Shown: one piece after another, positions 48,909 to 58,901 of the stretch
Position numbering within the stretch: position 1 is the stretch's first letter
How the letters are laid out: each line of letters starts with the position of its first letter
Assembly (NCBI GenBank): GCA_017744915.1
Contig: JAGIAH010000003.1
Span: forward strand, 1-64,000
DNA length: 64,000 nucleotides
From: Agrobacterium tumefaciens
GTDB lineage: Bacteria > Pseudomonadota > Alphaproteobacteria > Rhizobiales > Rhizobiaceae
Direction of reading: 5' to 3'
Program-made: the position numbers and the translations under genes
Notes under the pieces: generated by a model
The model's database searches: none
What the model was told of the DNA's origin: nothing
Seen by the model: the letters and a program-made list of their open reading frames with translations, nothing else

Positions 48909-49568
48909 ATGACCGCCCTCTTCCTCCGCGATATCAAACTCTCCATCCGTGCCGGCGGCGGTGCGCTGATCGGCGTGTTGTTCTTCATGACCGTGGTTGC
49001 CGTCATCCCTTTCGGCGTCGGCCCCGATCTCAACCTGCTCGCCCGCATCGGCCCGGCCATTGTGTGGATCGGCGCGCTTCTGTCCGCGCTTCTCGGCCTC
49101 GACCGGCTGTTTCAGGCCGAGCGGGATGACGGCTCCCTCGATCTCATCCTGATGCAGGAAACCCCGCTGGTGCTGACCGTCTTCGTCAAATGCCTGGCGC
49201 ACTGGGTCACGACCGGGCTGCCACTGGTGCTGGCATCACCCTTGCTCGGCCTGTTCATGAACATGGACGAGGTGGCGATCGGTGCGGTGATGCTGACGCT
49301 TCTCGTCGGCTCACCCGCCATCACCTTCATCGGTGCGGTGGGCGCGGCGGTTGCCGTTGCCCTGCCGCGCGGCGGGCTTCTCGTTTCCATCCTTGTCCTG
49401 CCGCTCGCCATCCCGGTGCTGATCTTCGGTGTCAGCGCTTCCTACGCGGCGGTGCAGGACCCGGCCCCCTTCATGCCGCCATTTCTCATTCTCGGCGCGA
49501 TCACGTTATTTTCAGCCGTGACCGGCCCTTTCTTTGCCGCTTTGGCGCTGCGCAATGTTATGGATTGA
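48909..49568 (+). CDS. ccmB: Cytochrome c maturation protein CcmB
   Basis: A 219-residue membrane permease subunit of the CcmABCD complex with about six helices, a conserved early FLRDIKLSIRAGGG segment and FVKCLAHWVTTGLPLVLASPL. It partners with CcmA and is needed to release haem-loaded CcmE. The ATG at 48909 is the first good start after the repeat. Confidence 0.94.
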   Translation: MTALFLRDIKLSIRAGGGALIGVLFFMTVVAVIPFGVGPDLNLLARIGPAIVWIGALLSALLGLDRLFQAERDDGSLDLILMQETPLVLTVFVKCLAHWVTTGLPLVLASPLLGLFMNMDEVAIGAVMLTLLVGSPAITFIGAVGAAVAVALPRGGLLVSILVLPLAIPVLIFGVSASYAAVQDPAPFMPPFLILGAITLFSAVTGPFFAALALRNVMD

Positions 49569-49642
49569 CGAAACCGTGATGGACGATCCCCGATTGACAG
49601 GGATCAATTGCGGGGCGGCCATTCTCGGGTTACACAAACGGC

Positions 49643-50404
49643 ATGAACGAGCAGACCTTTACCATCACCAAATTCAGCGATCTCGCCAACCCCACGCGGT
49701 TTCTGGCGCTGGCGGCGCGCATTCTGCCCTGGCTCGCTGGGCTCACGGCGCTGGTGCTGGCCGCCGGTCTTTATCTGTCCTTCGCCACCGAGGGTGATTA
49801 CCAGCAGGGTTATACCGTGCGCATCATGTATGTGCATGTGCCCTCCGCGTGGCTGGCGATGATGTGTTATTCGGTCATGGCGATCTCGGCCATCGGCACG
49901 CTCGTCTGGCGTCATCCGCTGGCGGATGTCAGCCACAAGGCCGCCGCTCCCATTGGCGCCGCCTTCACGCTGATAGCGCTCATCACCGGCTCGCTCTGGG
50001 GCAAGCCCATGTGGGGAACCTGGTGGGTGTGGGATGCGCGGCTCACCTCCGTTTTCGTGCTTTTCCTGATGTATCTCGGGCTGATTGCGCTCAACCGCGC
50101 CATGGACGATCCTTCCAGAGCCGCCCGCGTAAGCGCCGTGCTGATCCTCGTCGGTTTCGTGAATATTCCCATCATCAAGTTTTCGGTCGAGTGGTGGAAT
50201 ACGCTGCATCAGCCGGCAAGCGTCATCCGCATGGGCGGTTCCGCCATCGATACGGAGTTCCTCTGGCCGCTTCTGACCATGGCTGTCGGCTTCACGCTGC
50301 TGTTCTTCACCTTGCACATCGCTGCCATGCGCAATGAAATCTGGCGCCGGCGCGTGGCCGCGCAGCGGCGGCTTGCCGCCCGCATGGCAAACCGGGAGGG
50401 CTGA
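49643..50404 (+). CDS. ccmC: Cytochrome c maturation protein CcmC
   Basis: A 253-residue integral membrane protein with six helices that attaches haem to CcmE. The tryptophan-rich motif WGTWWVWDARLTS faces the periplasm, and two haem-ligand histidines occur in the family positions (YVHVPSAW and the late LHQPASV segment). It follows ccmB by 74 bases. Confidence 0.95.
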   Translation: MNEQTFTITKFSDLANPTRFLALAARILPWLAGLTALVLAAGLYLSFATEGDYQQGYTVRIMYVHVPSAWLAMMCYSVMAISAIGTLVWRHPLADVSHKAAAPIGAAFTLIALITGSLWGKPMWGTWWVWDARLTSVFVLFLMYLGLIALNRAMDDPSRAARVSAVLILVGFVNIPIIKFSVEWWNTLHQPASVIRMGGSAIDTEFLWPLLTMAVGFTLLFFTLHIAAMRNEIWRRRVAAQRRLAARMANREG

Positions 50405-50408
50405 GGCG

Positions 50409-50582
50409 ATGACACACGCCTTTTATATCGGCATGTCCTATGCTGCGACCGGGTTTGTCGTTCTCTGTCTCATCGCCTGGGTCGTCATGGATGGCCAGGC
50501 GCGCAAACGGGAACTGAAGGAACTCGAAGCATCCGGCGTGCGCCGCAGGGCGAGAGCCGGTTCCGCAGGTGATGCGCAATGA
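50409..50582 (+). CDS. ccmD: Cytochrome c maturation protein CcmD
   Basis: A 57-residue single-helix protein that bridges CcmC and CcmAB. One membrane helix (about residues 10-30, ATGFVVLCLIAWVVMDG) and a basic cytoplasmic tail (KRELKELEASGVRRRARAG) fit. It starts 4 bases after ccmC and overlaps the ccmG start (50579) by 4 bases. It is short and easily missed. Confidence 0.88.
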   Translation: MTHAFYIGMSYAATGFVVLCLIAWVVMDGQARKRELKELEASGVRRRARAGSAGDAQ

Positions 50583-51178
50583 CGCAGACCGACCACGACA
50601 CCAAGGCCAAATCGACGGGCCGCGCCCGTTACGCGCTGGCGCTGCTGCCGCTTCTGCTGTTTGGCGGCTTTGCCCTCATCGCCGGCAAGATGCTTTACGA
50701 TCAGGATGTGAACGGGCTGGATATCAGCGCCATCCCGTCAGCGCTGATCGGCACCAAGGCGCCCGCCTTGTCGCTGCCGCCGCTGGAAGGCTCGAACCTG
50801 CCGGCGCTCACCGATGCCGCCATCAAGGGCAAGCTGACGCTGGTCAACGTCTTCGCCTCCTGGTGCATTCCATGTCGACAGGAACATCCGCTGCTTCAGG
50901 AACTGGCCAAAGACAGCCGCATCACCGTCGTTGGCATCAACTACAAGGACAAGCAGGACAATGCGCTGCGCTTCCTTGGTGAACTCGGCAATCCCTTTGC
51001 CGCGATAGGCGTCGATCCGAATGGCAAGGCGGCAATCGACTGGGGTGTCTATGGCATTCCCGAAAGTTATCTGGTCGGCGTTGATGGCGCGATCCTTTAT
51101 AAAAAGGTCGGCCCCTTCGATGCCCGCAGTGTCGAACGTGACCTGCTGCCCGCCATTACGGCCGCAGCCGGGAAATAA
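50579..51178 (+). CDS. ccmG: Thiol:disulfide interchange protein CcmG/DsbE
   Basis: A 199-residue membrane-anchored thioredoxin that reduces apocytochrome c cysteines for haem attachment. One N-terminal helix (about residues 15-35) precedes the thioredoxin domain with the active site WCIPC. The later GVYGIPES is the conserved cis-proline loop. ccmE, ccmF and ccmH are not here and lie elsewhere, as is usual in rhizobia. Confidence 0.94.
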   Translation: MTQTDHDTKAKSTGRARYALALLPLLLFGGFALIAGKMLYDQDVNGLDISAIPSALIGTKAPALSLPPLEGSNLPALTDAAIKGKLTLVNVFASWCIPCRQEHPLLQELAKDSRITVVGINYKDKQDNALRFLGELGNPFAAIGVDPNGKAAIDWGVYGIPESYLVGVDGAILYKKVGPFDARSVERDLLPAITAAAGK

Positions 51179-51196
51179 CCTCATACCGTAAGGGCC

Positions 51197-52378
51197 TCAC
51201 CCCTTGGTAATGACCCTCAGCGCCGGCCCTTCCGCAGGCAGGCGTATACCTTCCAGCACGACCTGATCACGGCCGCCACGCTTTGCGGCATAAAGGCTGT
51301 CATCTGCCCGCTTGATGGCATCGTGAATGGAATGATCTCCCCTCGCGACAGCCGAAACACCGAAACTTGCGGTGATCTGGCTCATAACACCGCGATTGCG
51401 CCAATCGAGCGACGAGAGACCTGTGCGCATGCCATTGGCAAGCTGGCCGGCTGCAGCGGCAGTCTGCCCGGGCAGGAAGACCACGAATTCCTCACCGCCG
51501 AAACGCGCCACCAGCGCATTCGCGGGCGCGTTTCGCCTGAGAAGGTCGGAAAGGCCGATGAGCACGATATCGCCGGCCGCATGACCGTAAACATCGTTGA
51601 TGCGCTTGAAGTGGTCTATGTCGCAGGCGATGATCGCGCCTTCCGGCGTATCGTTGCGAAAATCGGGAACGCACCGGTCGAAACCACGGCGGTTCAACAC
51701 ATCCGTCAACGGATCATGTTCCGCCGCATGCAGGTGACGGTCAACGGTGACGGAAATCTGGCTTGCGAGCACAGACAGCGCGAGCAGGAAGCCGAAGATG
51801 CTCGCCGCAAGCTGCATGTAGAAGGCGTAATCCGACTCGAAGAATTCGCTGAGCTCGATCATCGAGCCGTTCGGCGTCATCACCAGCAGCATGCCGATGC
51901 GCACCAGCGTTTCCAGCACCACAAGCGAAGCGATGGCTACCATAAGCCTGTCAGCCAGCGCGACGGGCCGCCGGCGCACGAGCCAGACCGGAAAGGCGAG
52001 CAGCAGGGCGCAGACGAAATCACCGATGACGAGTTCGCGTTTCAGATCCGGCGTGACGAAAACATGGAACGAGACCAGCAATACCGCCACTGCCACGATC
52101 GACAGCCGCGCCTTGGTATAAAGCGGCCGCTCAAAATGGGTGAGCAGCGCGTGGCCATACAGAAAGAAAGCGGAGAAGAACAGCAGGTTCGAAAGGATCG
52201 CCTGGACTTCGAAGGGCAGGCCGCCAAGCACCAGAGGCGTCGCGAAACCAAAAGCCGCCGCAAGATATCCGATACCCCAATAGCGCGCCGAAGCGTGGCC
52301 GATCCTCTGCAGGAACAGGAACACCACGCCGAATGTCAGCATGATGAAGGGAAGAAGATAGGCGAAATTATCTTGCAA
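51197..52378 (-). CDS. Membrane diguanylate cyclase (GGDEF)
   Basis: A 393-residue protein. The N-terminal half (about 1-210) has six or seven membrane helices with no named sensor domain. The GGDEF domain has the active-site GGEEF at residues 294-298 and the preceding HDPLTDVLNRRGFD. No RxxD inhibition site lies upstream of GGEEF, so product inhibition at that site is not expected. It makes cyclic di-GMP; the signal is unknown. It is convergent with ccmG (18-base gap). Confidence 0.9.
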   Translation of the reverse strand: MQDNFAYLLPFIMLTFGVVFLFLQRIGHASARYWGIGYLAAAFGFATPLVLGGLPFEVQAILSNLLFFSAFFLYGHALLTHFERPLYTKARLSIVAVAVLLVSFHVFVTPDLKRELVIGDFVCALLLAFPVWLVRRRPVALADRLMVAIASLVVLETLVRIGMLLVMTPNGSMIELSEFFESDYAFYMQLAASIFGFLLALSVLASQISVTVDRHLHAAEHDPLTDVLNRRGFDRCVPDFRNDTPEGAIIACDIDHFKRINDVYGHAAGDIVLIGLSDLLRRNAPANALVARFGGEEFVVFLPGQTAAAAGQLANGMRTGLSSLDWRNRGVMSQITASFGVSAVARGDHSIHDAIKRADDSLYAAKRGGRDQVVLEGIRLPAEGPALRVITKG

Positions 52379-52497
52379 CGGGATCTGCCAGGAAGAGACG
52401 GGCCTTTAAAGCCGGACGTTACCGCAATGCCCTTAAGAAAGCCTGCATATAACGCGCGGTTTCAGCGCCTTTCCGGCCAAAACCCCGGCGAACCCGT

Positions 52498-53094
52498 TCA
52501 CATTTGCGGGAGCGCGTTCTGCCATTCCTTGATCGCTTCGACGGGCCAGACCAGCATCACCACATTCAGCGTCAGATTATCGCGGATCAGCCAGCCGGTG
52601 AAGATTTCAAAGAAGATGGCGATCAGGACCGTCAGCCACACCGGCACGCGGGCGGCAAAGAGGAAACCCAGCGCCATGAAGACCGTATCCATCGCCGAGT
52701 TCAGGATGCTGTCGCCGGTGTAACCCAGCGCCATGGTCGCGGTGCGGTAACGATCAATGATGAGCGGGGAGTTTTCGAGGATTTCCCACGCCGCCTCCAC
52801 CAGAACCGCCAGCGAAAGGCGCATGGAGAGCGGCTTGTTGCGGAACAGCAGCCAGGCGAACCAGTAGAACAGGAAGCCATGAATGATATGCGAAGGCGTA
52901 TACCAGTCGGCCAGATGCTGGGAATTGCCCGGCGTGTTCACGCCCGGCTCGAACAGCTTCACATAACCGCATTCACAGATGGGAATACGGCCCATGGCAT
53001 AAAGAATGACGATTTGCAGGAGAAGCAGCGCGGCGGCCACGCCGAACCATTTGAGCGAACGCGAACGGGAAGCCGGCATCTCCGCAACTGTCAT
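52498..53094 (-). CDS. DUF2585 (UPF0314) membrane protein
   Basis: A 198-residue membrane protein with about five helices, [19 protein letters not shown] and [17 protein letters not shown] being typical of UPF0314. The family is largely rhizobial; its function is unknown. It starts 4 bases into the end of yciB (53091-53094 overlap), so it is probably co-transcribed with it. Confidence 0.88.
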   Translation of the reverse strand: MTVAEMPASRSRSLKWFGVAAALLLLQIVILYAMGRIPICECGYVKLFEPGVNTPGNSQHLADWYTPSHIIHGFLFYWFAWLLFRNKPLSMRLSLAVLVEAAWEILENSPLIIDRYRTATMALGYTGDSILNSAMDTVFMALGFLFAARVPVWLTVLIAIFFEIFTGWLIRDNLTLNVVMLVWPVEAIKEWQNALPQM

Positions 53095-53741
53095 TTTTCG
53101 TCCTTGTTAAGCGGTTCCAGCGAATGACGCATGACAAGCGGCATCTGCGCCATGGTGAAGATAATGGTGATCGGCATCGTGCCCCACACCTTGAAAGCCA
53201 CCCAGGTATCAGTGGTGAACATGCGCCACACGACCTCGTTCAGCACCGCGAGGAAGAGGAAGAAAATGCCCCAGCGCAGCGTCAGCTTGCGCCAGCCCTC
53301 ATCCGTCAGCCTGAAGGCCGAATTGAAGACATAACCCAAAAGCGATTGCCCGAAGAACAGGCCGCCGAGCAGGATGACGCCGAACAGCGTGTTGACGATG
53401 GTCGGCTTCATCTTGATGAAGGTGTCGTTCTGCAACCACAAGGTCAGCGCACCGAACACGAACACCACGATGCCGGAAATCAGCGGCATGATCGGCAGCT
53501 TGCGCGTCAGCACCCAGGAAACGGAAAGGGCAACGGCCGTGGCGATCATGAAGAGGCCGGTTGCGATGAAGATCGGCCCACCGAACTCCGTCAGCACCGG
53601 GAAGGTGGAAGCCAGCCATTCGCCGCGGGAATTGGCGAAGAAGAACACCATCAGCGGGCCAAGCTCGAGCACGAACTTCAGCAGCGGGCTGATTTCCGCC
53701 ACCATCTTTTCGCTTTCCTTGGAATTGCTTTCAATATCCAT
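53091..53741 (-). CDS. yciB: Inner membrane-spanning protein YciB (septation protein A)
   Basis: A 216-residue membrane protein with five helices. The segment [17 protein letters not shown] and the C-terminal [29 protein letters not shown] are diagnostic. The family affects envelope and septum integrity, with no enzymatic role known. I chose the ATG at 53741 ([10 protein letters not shown]); a TTG two codons upstream overlaps the ftsY stop and is less likely. Confidence 0.93.
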   Translation of the reverse strand: MDIESNSKESEKMVAEISPLLKFVLELGPLMVFFFANSRGEWLASTFPVLTEFGGPIFIATGLFMIATAVALSVSWVLTRKLPIMPLISGIVVFVFGALTLWLQNDTFIKMKPTIVNTLFGVILLGGLFFGQSLLGYVFNSAFRLTDEGWRKLTLRWGIFFLFLAVLNEVVWRMFTTDTWVAFKVWGTMPITIIFTMAQMPLVMRHSLEPLNKDEK

Positions 53742-53743
53742 AC

Positions 53744-55180
53744 TCAAACTCCCGCAATGGCCTTGGCGAAATCTTCCGCCTCGAAGGGCTCCAGATCGTC
53801 AACACCTTCACCCACACCGATGAAATAGACCGGCAGCTTATGTTTGGCAGCGATGGCGACGAGGATACCGCCTCGCGCCGTGCCATCCAATTTTGTCATA
53901 ATCAGGCCCGAAACACCCGCAACATTGCGGAATATCTCCACCTGGTTCATGGCGTTCTGTCCCGTCGTCGCATCGAGCGTCTGCAACACGGTGTGCGGTG
54001 CATCCGGGTCGAGCTTGCCGAGCACACGCACGATCTTTTCCAGTTCCGCCATCAATTCCGTCTTGTTCTGCAGACGGCCGGCCGTATCGATGATCAGCAC
54101 GTCGCTTTTCTGCGCCCGCGCCTGCTCGTAAGCGTCGTAGGCGAGACCCGAGGCATCCGCACCGAGCTTGGTGCCGATGAATTCCGAACCCGTGCGATCG
54201 GCCCAGATCTTGAGCTGCTCGATTGCCGCCGCGCGGAACGTATCGCCCGCCGCCAGCATCACCTTGAGGCCGGAGCCCGAGAGCTTGGCGGCAAGCTTGC
54301 CGATGGTGGTCGTCTTGCCGGTACCGTTCACGCCGACGACGAGGATGACATGCGGCTTGTGCGAAAGATCGAGTTCCAGCGGCTTGGCGACGGGTTTCAA
54401 AACCTTGGTGATCTCACCCGCCATGATGCGCGCCACATCTTCGCCGCTCACATCCTTGCCGTAGCGTTCCGAAGACAGGGCGCCGGTGATGCGCATGGCG
54501 GTTTCGACGCCGAGATCGGACTGGATGAGAAGGTCTTCCAGCTCGTCAAGCGTATCCTCATCCAGCTTGCGTTTGGTAAAGAGCGCCGAAATCTGCGTGG
54601 TCAGCTGTGTTGATGTGCGTGCAAGACCGGCCCGCAGGCGCTGGAACCAGGTCAATTTTACCTGAGGCGCGGCAGGGGCAGGTTCCTGCCGCTCGCTTGC
54701 TGACGAAAAGCCCTTGGGCAGGACCGGAGGAATGGCAGAGGGTTCGGCCGCACTCGCGGCTTCCGCCTCATCAAGCAGCGCATCCATTGCATCCGCATCA
54801 AGCACGGCATCAGCGGGTTCCTGCAAAGGTTCCGCCGGCTCCTCGGCAGCGGCCTCCGCCTGCAGCAAGGATAAGGGCACGAGACCCATATCGCCGGAAA
54901 GCTCGGCGCCGGGCAGAAGCGGCGCGTCCTCTTCCTCGTCGTCTTCAGCGAGGGCAGCATCGACGGCCTCGTCAGCAGCCGGCCCGCCGGCCGTCTCCAT
55001 TTCCAGTTCGGAAACCGGGTCCTTGTCGACAGGGTCATGCGCTTCAGCGTCGCTCAGCGCGGCTTCGAAGGAGGCGTTTTCATTGCCGCGCGCGGGTGCG
55101 GCATCCTCTTGCGGCCGCTCTTCCGTTTCGGCCTTGTCCTTGCCGAACGAAAAGACTTTTTTGATGAAGCCGAGGGCCAT
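53744..55180 (-). CDS. ftsY: Signal recognition particle receptor FtsY
   Basis: A 478-residue SRP receptor that docks ribosome-SRP complexes to the membrane translocon. An acidic, Ala/Glu/Asp-rich N-terminal domain (about residues 1-165) precedes the NG GTPase: P-loop [11 protein letters not shown]3 DTAGRLQNK and G4 [10 protein letters not shown]. The pair Ffh lies only 3.7 kb away. It is upstream of yciB in a probable mtaB-ftsY-yciB-DUF2585 order. Confidence 0.96.
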   Translation of the reverse strand: MALGFIKKVFSFGKDKAETEERPQEDAAPARGNENASFEAALSDAEAHDPVDKDPVSELEMETAGGPAADEAVDAALAEDDEEEDAPLLPGAELSGDMGLVPLSLLQAEAAAEEPAEPLQEPADAVLDADAMDALLDEAEAASAAEPSAIPPVLPKGFSSASERQEPAPAAPQVKLTWFQRLRAGLARTSTQLTTQISALFTKRKLDEDTLDELEDLLIQSDLGVETAMRITGALSSERYGKDVSGEDVARIMAGEITKVLKPVAKPLELDLSHKPHVILVVGVNGTGKTTTIGKLAAKLSGSGLKVMLAAGDTFRAAAIEQLKIWADRTGSEFIGTKLGADASGLAYDAYEQARAQKSDVLIIDTAGRLQNKTELMAELEKIVRVLGKLDPDAPHTVLQTLDATTGQNAMNQVEIFRNVAGVSGLIMTKLDGTARGGILVAIAAKHKLPVYFIGVGEGVDDLEPFEAEDFAKAIAGV

Positions 55181-55212
55181 GATTGTTCCCGTGTCTTTTC
55201 TCTTTAGCCGCC

Positions 55213-56487
55213 TCAGGCCGCATCCGCCGCCAGAAGCTTCATGTTCAGATGTTTGCCGTTGTGGCCGGTAATCGCAACCTGCGCAAGAGTGCGCGGGGCG
55301 AGATCAGGCGTCTCCACCAGCGTGAAATTGTCGGTATGGGCAAAACCGTTGTTTTCGACCAGGATCGTCTGCACCGAACCGACCATGTTTTGCAGATGCG
55401 CCAGTCTCAGCGCCTCACCGCGTGCCCGAAGCCTGCCCGCCCGCTCCTTCACCAGAGAGCGGTCCAGCTGCGGCATGCGCGCCGCCGGCGTGCCGGCACG
55501 CGGGCTGTAGGGGAAGACATGCAGGCTGGAAATGCCGCACTCCTCAGCCAGCGTCGCGGCGTTTTCGAACATCTCTTCCGTTTCGGTCGGAAACCCGGCG
55601 ATCATATCCGCACCGAAGGCGATATCCGGTCTCAGTGATCGCACCTCGTGACAGAAGCGGATGGCATCGGCGCGCGAATGGCGGCGCTTCATGCGTTTCA
55701 GGATCATGTCATCGCCATGCTGAAGAGAGAGATGCAGATGCGGCATGAAACGTGGCTCATCGGCAATCAGATCCATCAGATGATGGTCAGCCTCGATACT
55801 GTCGATCGAAGAAAGCCGCAGGCGGAGAATATCAGGCACCTGCTTCAGCAAGGTCTTGGCGAGGTAACCGAGCGACGGCTCGCCGGGCAGGTCCGCGCCA
55901 TAACTCGTGGCATCCACCCCGGTCAATACGATTTCGCGATAGCCGCTTTCCGTCAGCCTGCGCGCCTGATCCACCACCGCACCCATCGGCACGGAGCGCG
56001 AATTGCCGCGCCCATAGGGAATGATGCAGAAGGTGCAGCGATGATCGCAGCCATTCTGCACCTGAATGAAGGCGCGCACATGCCCGTCAATATGCTTGAC
56101 CATCTGCGGCGCGGTCGCCTTGATGCTCATAATATCGTTGACGCGCAGTTTTTCTTCCGCCGAGACGCCAAAATCCGGCAGCGCGCGATAGGAGACGCTT
56201 TTCAGCTTTTCCTCGTTGCCCAGCACCGCATCCACTTCCGGCATTTCGGCAAAGGTCTGCTTTTCCGTCTGGGCGGCGCAACCGGTGACGATGATGCGCG
56301 CATGCGGATTGTCCCGCCGTGCGCGACGTATGGCCTGACGTGCCTGCCGCACCGCTTCACCCGTCACGGCGCAGGTATTGACCAGCACGGCATTGTTGAG
56401 CCCCGCCTTTTCGGCCTCCGCCCGCATCACTTCCGATTCATAGGTGTTGAGACGACAGCCGAAGGTTATGACCTCGACACCACTCAT
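55213..56487 (-). CDS. mtaB: tRNA t6A37 methylthiotransferase MtaB
   Basis: A 424-residue radical-SAM methylthiotransferase that converts t6A37 to ms2t6A. The first cluster domain opens [12 protein letters not shown], the radical-SAM site is C-x3-C-x2-C in [10 protein letters not shown], and a C-terminal TRAM domain follows. I chose the ATG at 56487 ([13 protein letters not shown]), which overlaps the dapF stop by 4 bases. It adds sulfur to the base that TsaD (11.4 kb) modifies first. Confidence 0.94.
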   Translation of the reverse strand: MSGVEVITFGCRLNTYESEVMRAEAEKAGLNNAVLVNTCAVTGEAVRQARQAIRRARRDNPHARIIVTGCAAQTEKQTFAEMPEVDAVLGNEEKLKSVSYRALPDFGVSAEEKLRVNDIMSIKATAPQMVKHIDGHVRAFIQVQNGCDHRCTFCIIPYGRGNSRSVPMGAVVDQARRLTESGYREIVLTGVDATSYGADLPGEPSLGYLAKTLLKQVPDILRLRLSSIDSIEADHHLMDLIADEPRFMPHLHLSLQHGDDMILKRMKRRHSRADAIRFCHEVRSLRPDIAFGADMIAGFPTETEEMFENAATLAEECGISSLHVFPYSPRAGTPAARMPQLDRSLVKERAGRLRARGEALRLAHLQNMVGSVQTILVENNGFAHTDNFTLVETPDLAPRTLAQVAITGHNGKHLNMKLLAADAA

Positions 56488-57383
56488 ACGGCCCCCCGTT
56501 CGACCGCATCGCGCGACCACGCGCCAGTAACGGGATCGACGGAACCCGACCATTCCCATTCGGCCGGGCCGGTCATGATGACGTGGTTATCCTCACGCCA
56601 GTCGATGGTCAGCGGCACGCGGATGGGGCTGGAGGCGACATCGATGGTGACCTTCCTGCCGGTGCGGCCGGTGCGAGCGGCGGAAACGGCCGCCGCACAG
56701 GCGGCGGAACCACAGGCAAGCGTCAACCCGGCGCCACGCTCCCAGGTGCGGGTGCGAAGCGCGCTGTCGGAAATGACCTGTGCCAGCGTGATATTGGCCT
56801 TTTCCGGAAACATCGGATGATTTTCGAGAAGCGGTCCGAAACGTTCGAGATCGAATTCCATCGGATCGCGATCCACCCAGAAAATCGCATGCGGGTTACC
56901 CATGGACATGACAGCGGGCGAATGCAGGATCGGTGCGTCGATCGGCCCGATCTGCAATTCGATGCGGCTCGTGTCGTGGAACTCCTCAGAAAGCGGAATG
57001 TCGCTCCAGCGGAAACGCGGCAGGCCCATATCGACCGATATCATGCCGTCTTCATGCTCGACGGCGTTCAGAATGCCGGCGACCGTCTGGAAGGTGAAGC
57101 TGGTCTTGCCGGTTTCGGAAGATAGCGCCTGCACAACGCAGCGCGTACCATTGCCGCAGGCCTGCGCCTTGGTGCCATCGCAATTGAGAATATCGATGAA
57201 GGCATCCGTGCCGCTGACACGCGGATCGTGGATCGCCATGATCTGGTCGAACTGTGTGGCGGGATCGGCGTTGAGGGCGATTGCAGCCGCTGGCGTGACC
57301 ATATCCTTGCGGCCGCGCATGTCGACAACGAGGATCTTGTTGCCAAGCCCGTTCATCTTCGCAAATTCGACCGTGTCCGCCAT
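56484..57383 (-). CDS. dapF: Diaminopimelate epimerase
   Basis: A 299-residue enzyme that converts LL- to meso-diaminopimelate for lysine and peptidoglycan. The catalytic cysteines lie in ACGNGTRC and ACGSAAC. It opens [15 protein letters not shown], typical of the family; a further ATG at 57422 would add 13 residues. dapF-mtaB-ftsY order with 4-base overlap is common in rhizobia. Confidence 0.95.
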   Translation of the reverse strand: MADTVEFAKMNGLGNKILVVDMRGRKDMVTPAAAIALNADPATQFDQIMAIHDPRVSGTDAFIDILNCDGTKAQACGNGTRCVVQALSSETGKTSFTFQTVAGILNAVEHEDGMISVDMGLPRFRWSDIPLSEEFHDTSRIELQIGPIDAPILHSPAVMSMGNPHAIFWVDRDPMEFDLERFGPLLENHPMFPEKANITLAQVISDSALRTRTWERGAGLTLACGSAACAAAVSAARTGRTGRKVTIDVASSPIRVPLTIDWREDNHVIMTGPAEWEWSGSVDPVTGAWSRDAVERGAV

Positions 57384-57505
57384 CGCCTTAAACCTGAAAA
57401 CTGTCTGAAAACCGGTTTGCATACGGGATTTCCCCGCACTTTCGCCCTATATGGCGGAAAGGACAGCAAATTACCAGACTGTTGCGGCGCAAACGCGGCA
57501 GCGGC

Positions 57506-58576
57506 TCAGGCGGCAGGCACGTCGAAAACCTCGCCGGGGCGCATCGGCCGGAAACGGCTCTCCTTCACCCCCTGCTCCTTCAGTGCGGCCTTAAGCGCCA
57601 CAAGCGGTGCATCCACCGCCTCATCGGTGAGCTGTACCGTGCCCCAATGGTGGCCGCAGACATGCGCCGCACCGCAAAGCCTCATGCCTTCCACTGCTTC
57701 CGCCGGGTTCTGGTGCTGGCCCTTCATGAACCAGCGCGGTTCATAGGCGCCGAAAGGCAGGTTGGCGAGGCGGAATTCACCATGCTTCTTGCGCGCGGCG
57801 TGATAGTTGTGGCCCTCGTGGAAGCCGGTATCGCCGATATGGTAAATCTTGCCGCCCGGCGTTTCGATGACGAAGGCGGCCCAGAGCGCCATGCTCCGAT
57901 CGTTCAAACCGCGCGCCGACCAGTGGTGGCACGGTTCGAAGTGAATTTTCACCGAACCTGTCTGCACCACATCGCCCCAGTCTCCCACCTCGATACGCGC
58001 CGCCTGAACGCCGGTACGAATGACGGCGTCATTGCCGAGCGGGGTGATGAAAAGCGGCTTGTGCGCCACATGCAGGCGCTTCAGCGTTTCCATATCCAGA
58101 TGATCATAATGATTATGCGTCACCAGAACCAGATCGATGGGCGGCAGATCCTCGAAACGGATGCCGGGTGCATTGACCCTTTTGGGACCGGCAAAGCTGA
58201 AGGGGCTGGTGCGCTGCGACCACACCGGATCAACGAGAATATTCAGCCCTGCCGTCTGGATGAGAAAGGAGGCATGGCCAACGAAGGTGACACGCATATC
58301 CTTACCTTCGATCCGGGCTTCCGGCTTTGCGAAGGGAAAGGGGCTCGGATAACTTTCCGGCCATGTGGCACGCTCGCCATTAAAGCGCCATTTCAAAAGG
58401 CCCATGAAATTGCCGGGCGGCGTGCCGCCGGGATTGAAAAAGCGTACCCCGTCGAAATGATCGGAGATCGGGCCGCTATAATAGGCGCTGGCGCTCGAAC
58501 GGCGTGCATAAAGGCCGCCGCCCGCCAGAGCGAGCAGGCCAAGTGCGGAAAAACGAAAAAAGTTTCGACGTTTCAT
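57506..58576 (-). CDS. Metallo-beta-lactamase-fold hydrolase with Tat-like signal
   Basis: A 356-residue protein of the NAPE-PLD/UlaG-like metallo-beta-lactamase group. The metal motif H-x-H-x-D-H reads THNHYDHLD and further metal histidines are in EPCHHWSARG and GHHWG. The N-terminus MKRRNFFRFSALGLLALAGG is a twin-arginine-type signal (RRNFF), suggesting periplasmic export in a folded state. The substrate is unknown. I chose the ATG at 58576. Confidence 0.88.
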   Translation of the reverse strand: MKRRNFFRFSALGLLALAGGGLYARRSSASAYYSGPISDHFDGVRFFNPGGTPPGNFMGLLKWRFNGERATWPESYPSPFPFAKPEARIEGKDMRVTFVGHASFLIQTAGLNILVDPVWSQRTSPFSFAGPKRVNAPGIRFEDLPPIDLVLVTHNHYDHLDMETLKRLHVAHKPLFITPLGNDAVIRTGVQAARIEVGDWGDVVQTGSVKIHFEPCHHWSARGLNDRSMALWAAFVIETPGGKIYHIGDTGFHEGHNYHAARKKHGEFRLANLPFGAYEPRWFMKGQHQNPAEAVEGMRLCGAAHVCGHHWGTVQLTDEAVDAPLVALKAALKEQGVKESRFRPMRPGEVFDVPAA

Positions 58577-58686
58577 GACAAAGGTATAGGAAGCGCATTG
58601 GCGCCGTTCAAGCGCTGCCAACAACGGCCTGCGACCGATCACGCAAAGATGAAATGCGGGCTTTGCCAGCCATAAACCGGCGCTGC

Positions 58687-58715
58687 CTTGACTTTTCCCG
58701 CACTTTCCTGTTTAT
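58687..58715 (+). promoter_or_regulatory. Candidate ffh promoter
   Basis: CTTGAC with 17-base spacing to GTTTAT resembles the rhizobial consensus CTTGAC-N17-CTATAT (all six and four of six matches). It lies 187 bases before the ffh ATG. Confidence 0.45.
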
Positions 58716-58795
58716 CCCGCCCATCAGCTGGCAGTTTCATGACTCCAAGCCGCCGACCGGGACCCGCAAAGGTATAAAGAGATCCCGGAGGTCAA

Positions 58796-58830
58796 CACCC
58801 GACAGCGCGATGCGCCCTCGGGTGCTTTTT
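58796..58830 (+). terminator. Terminator-like hairpin in the ffh leader
   Basis: A 7-bp stem CACCCGA/TCGGGTG with inner GCGC/GCGC pairs, followed by CTTTTT. A transcript from the candidate promoter would be about 110 bases if it stopped here. It could attenuate ffh or define a small RNA. Confidence 0.5.
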
Positions 58831-58901
58831 GGCTTTGCGTCTTGTTTTTACCAGCGAAAGCACCGACGTTTCGGAGACCCGGAACGAAGAAGGAAGAAAC
58901 G

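Larger units (their letters stand above)
58577..58901. other. Structured leader region upstream of ffh
   Basis: No gene. A rhizobial-type sigma70 promoter is suggested by CTTGAC (58687-58692), 17 bases, then GTTTAT (58710-58715). About 45 bases later two stems occur: CCGGGA/TCCCGG (58757-58762 and 58783-58788) and CACCCGA/TCGGGTG (58796-58802 and 58818-58824), the second followed by CTTTTT. The last has terminator form, 72 bases before the ffh start. Confidence 0.5.

Noticed and set aside
48697..48912. 71-codon open frame through the ccmA-ccmB repeat
   Set aside because: It consists of the inverted repeat read through and has no independent support.
58687..58830. 4.5S (SRP) RNA gene
   Set aside because: The stretch is near ffh, but the conserved SRP RNA loop sequences are absent.
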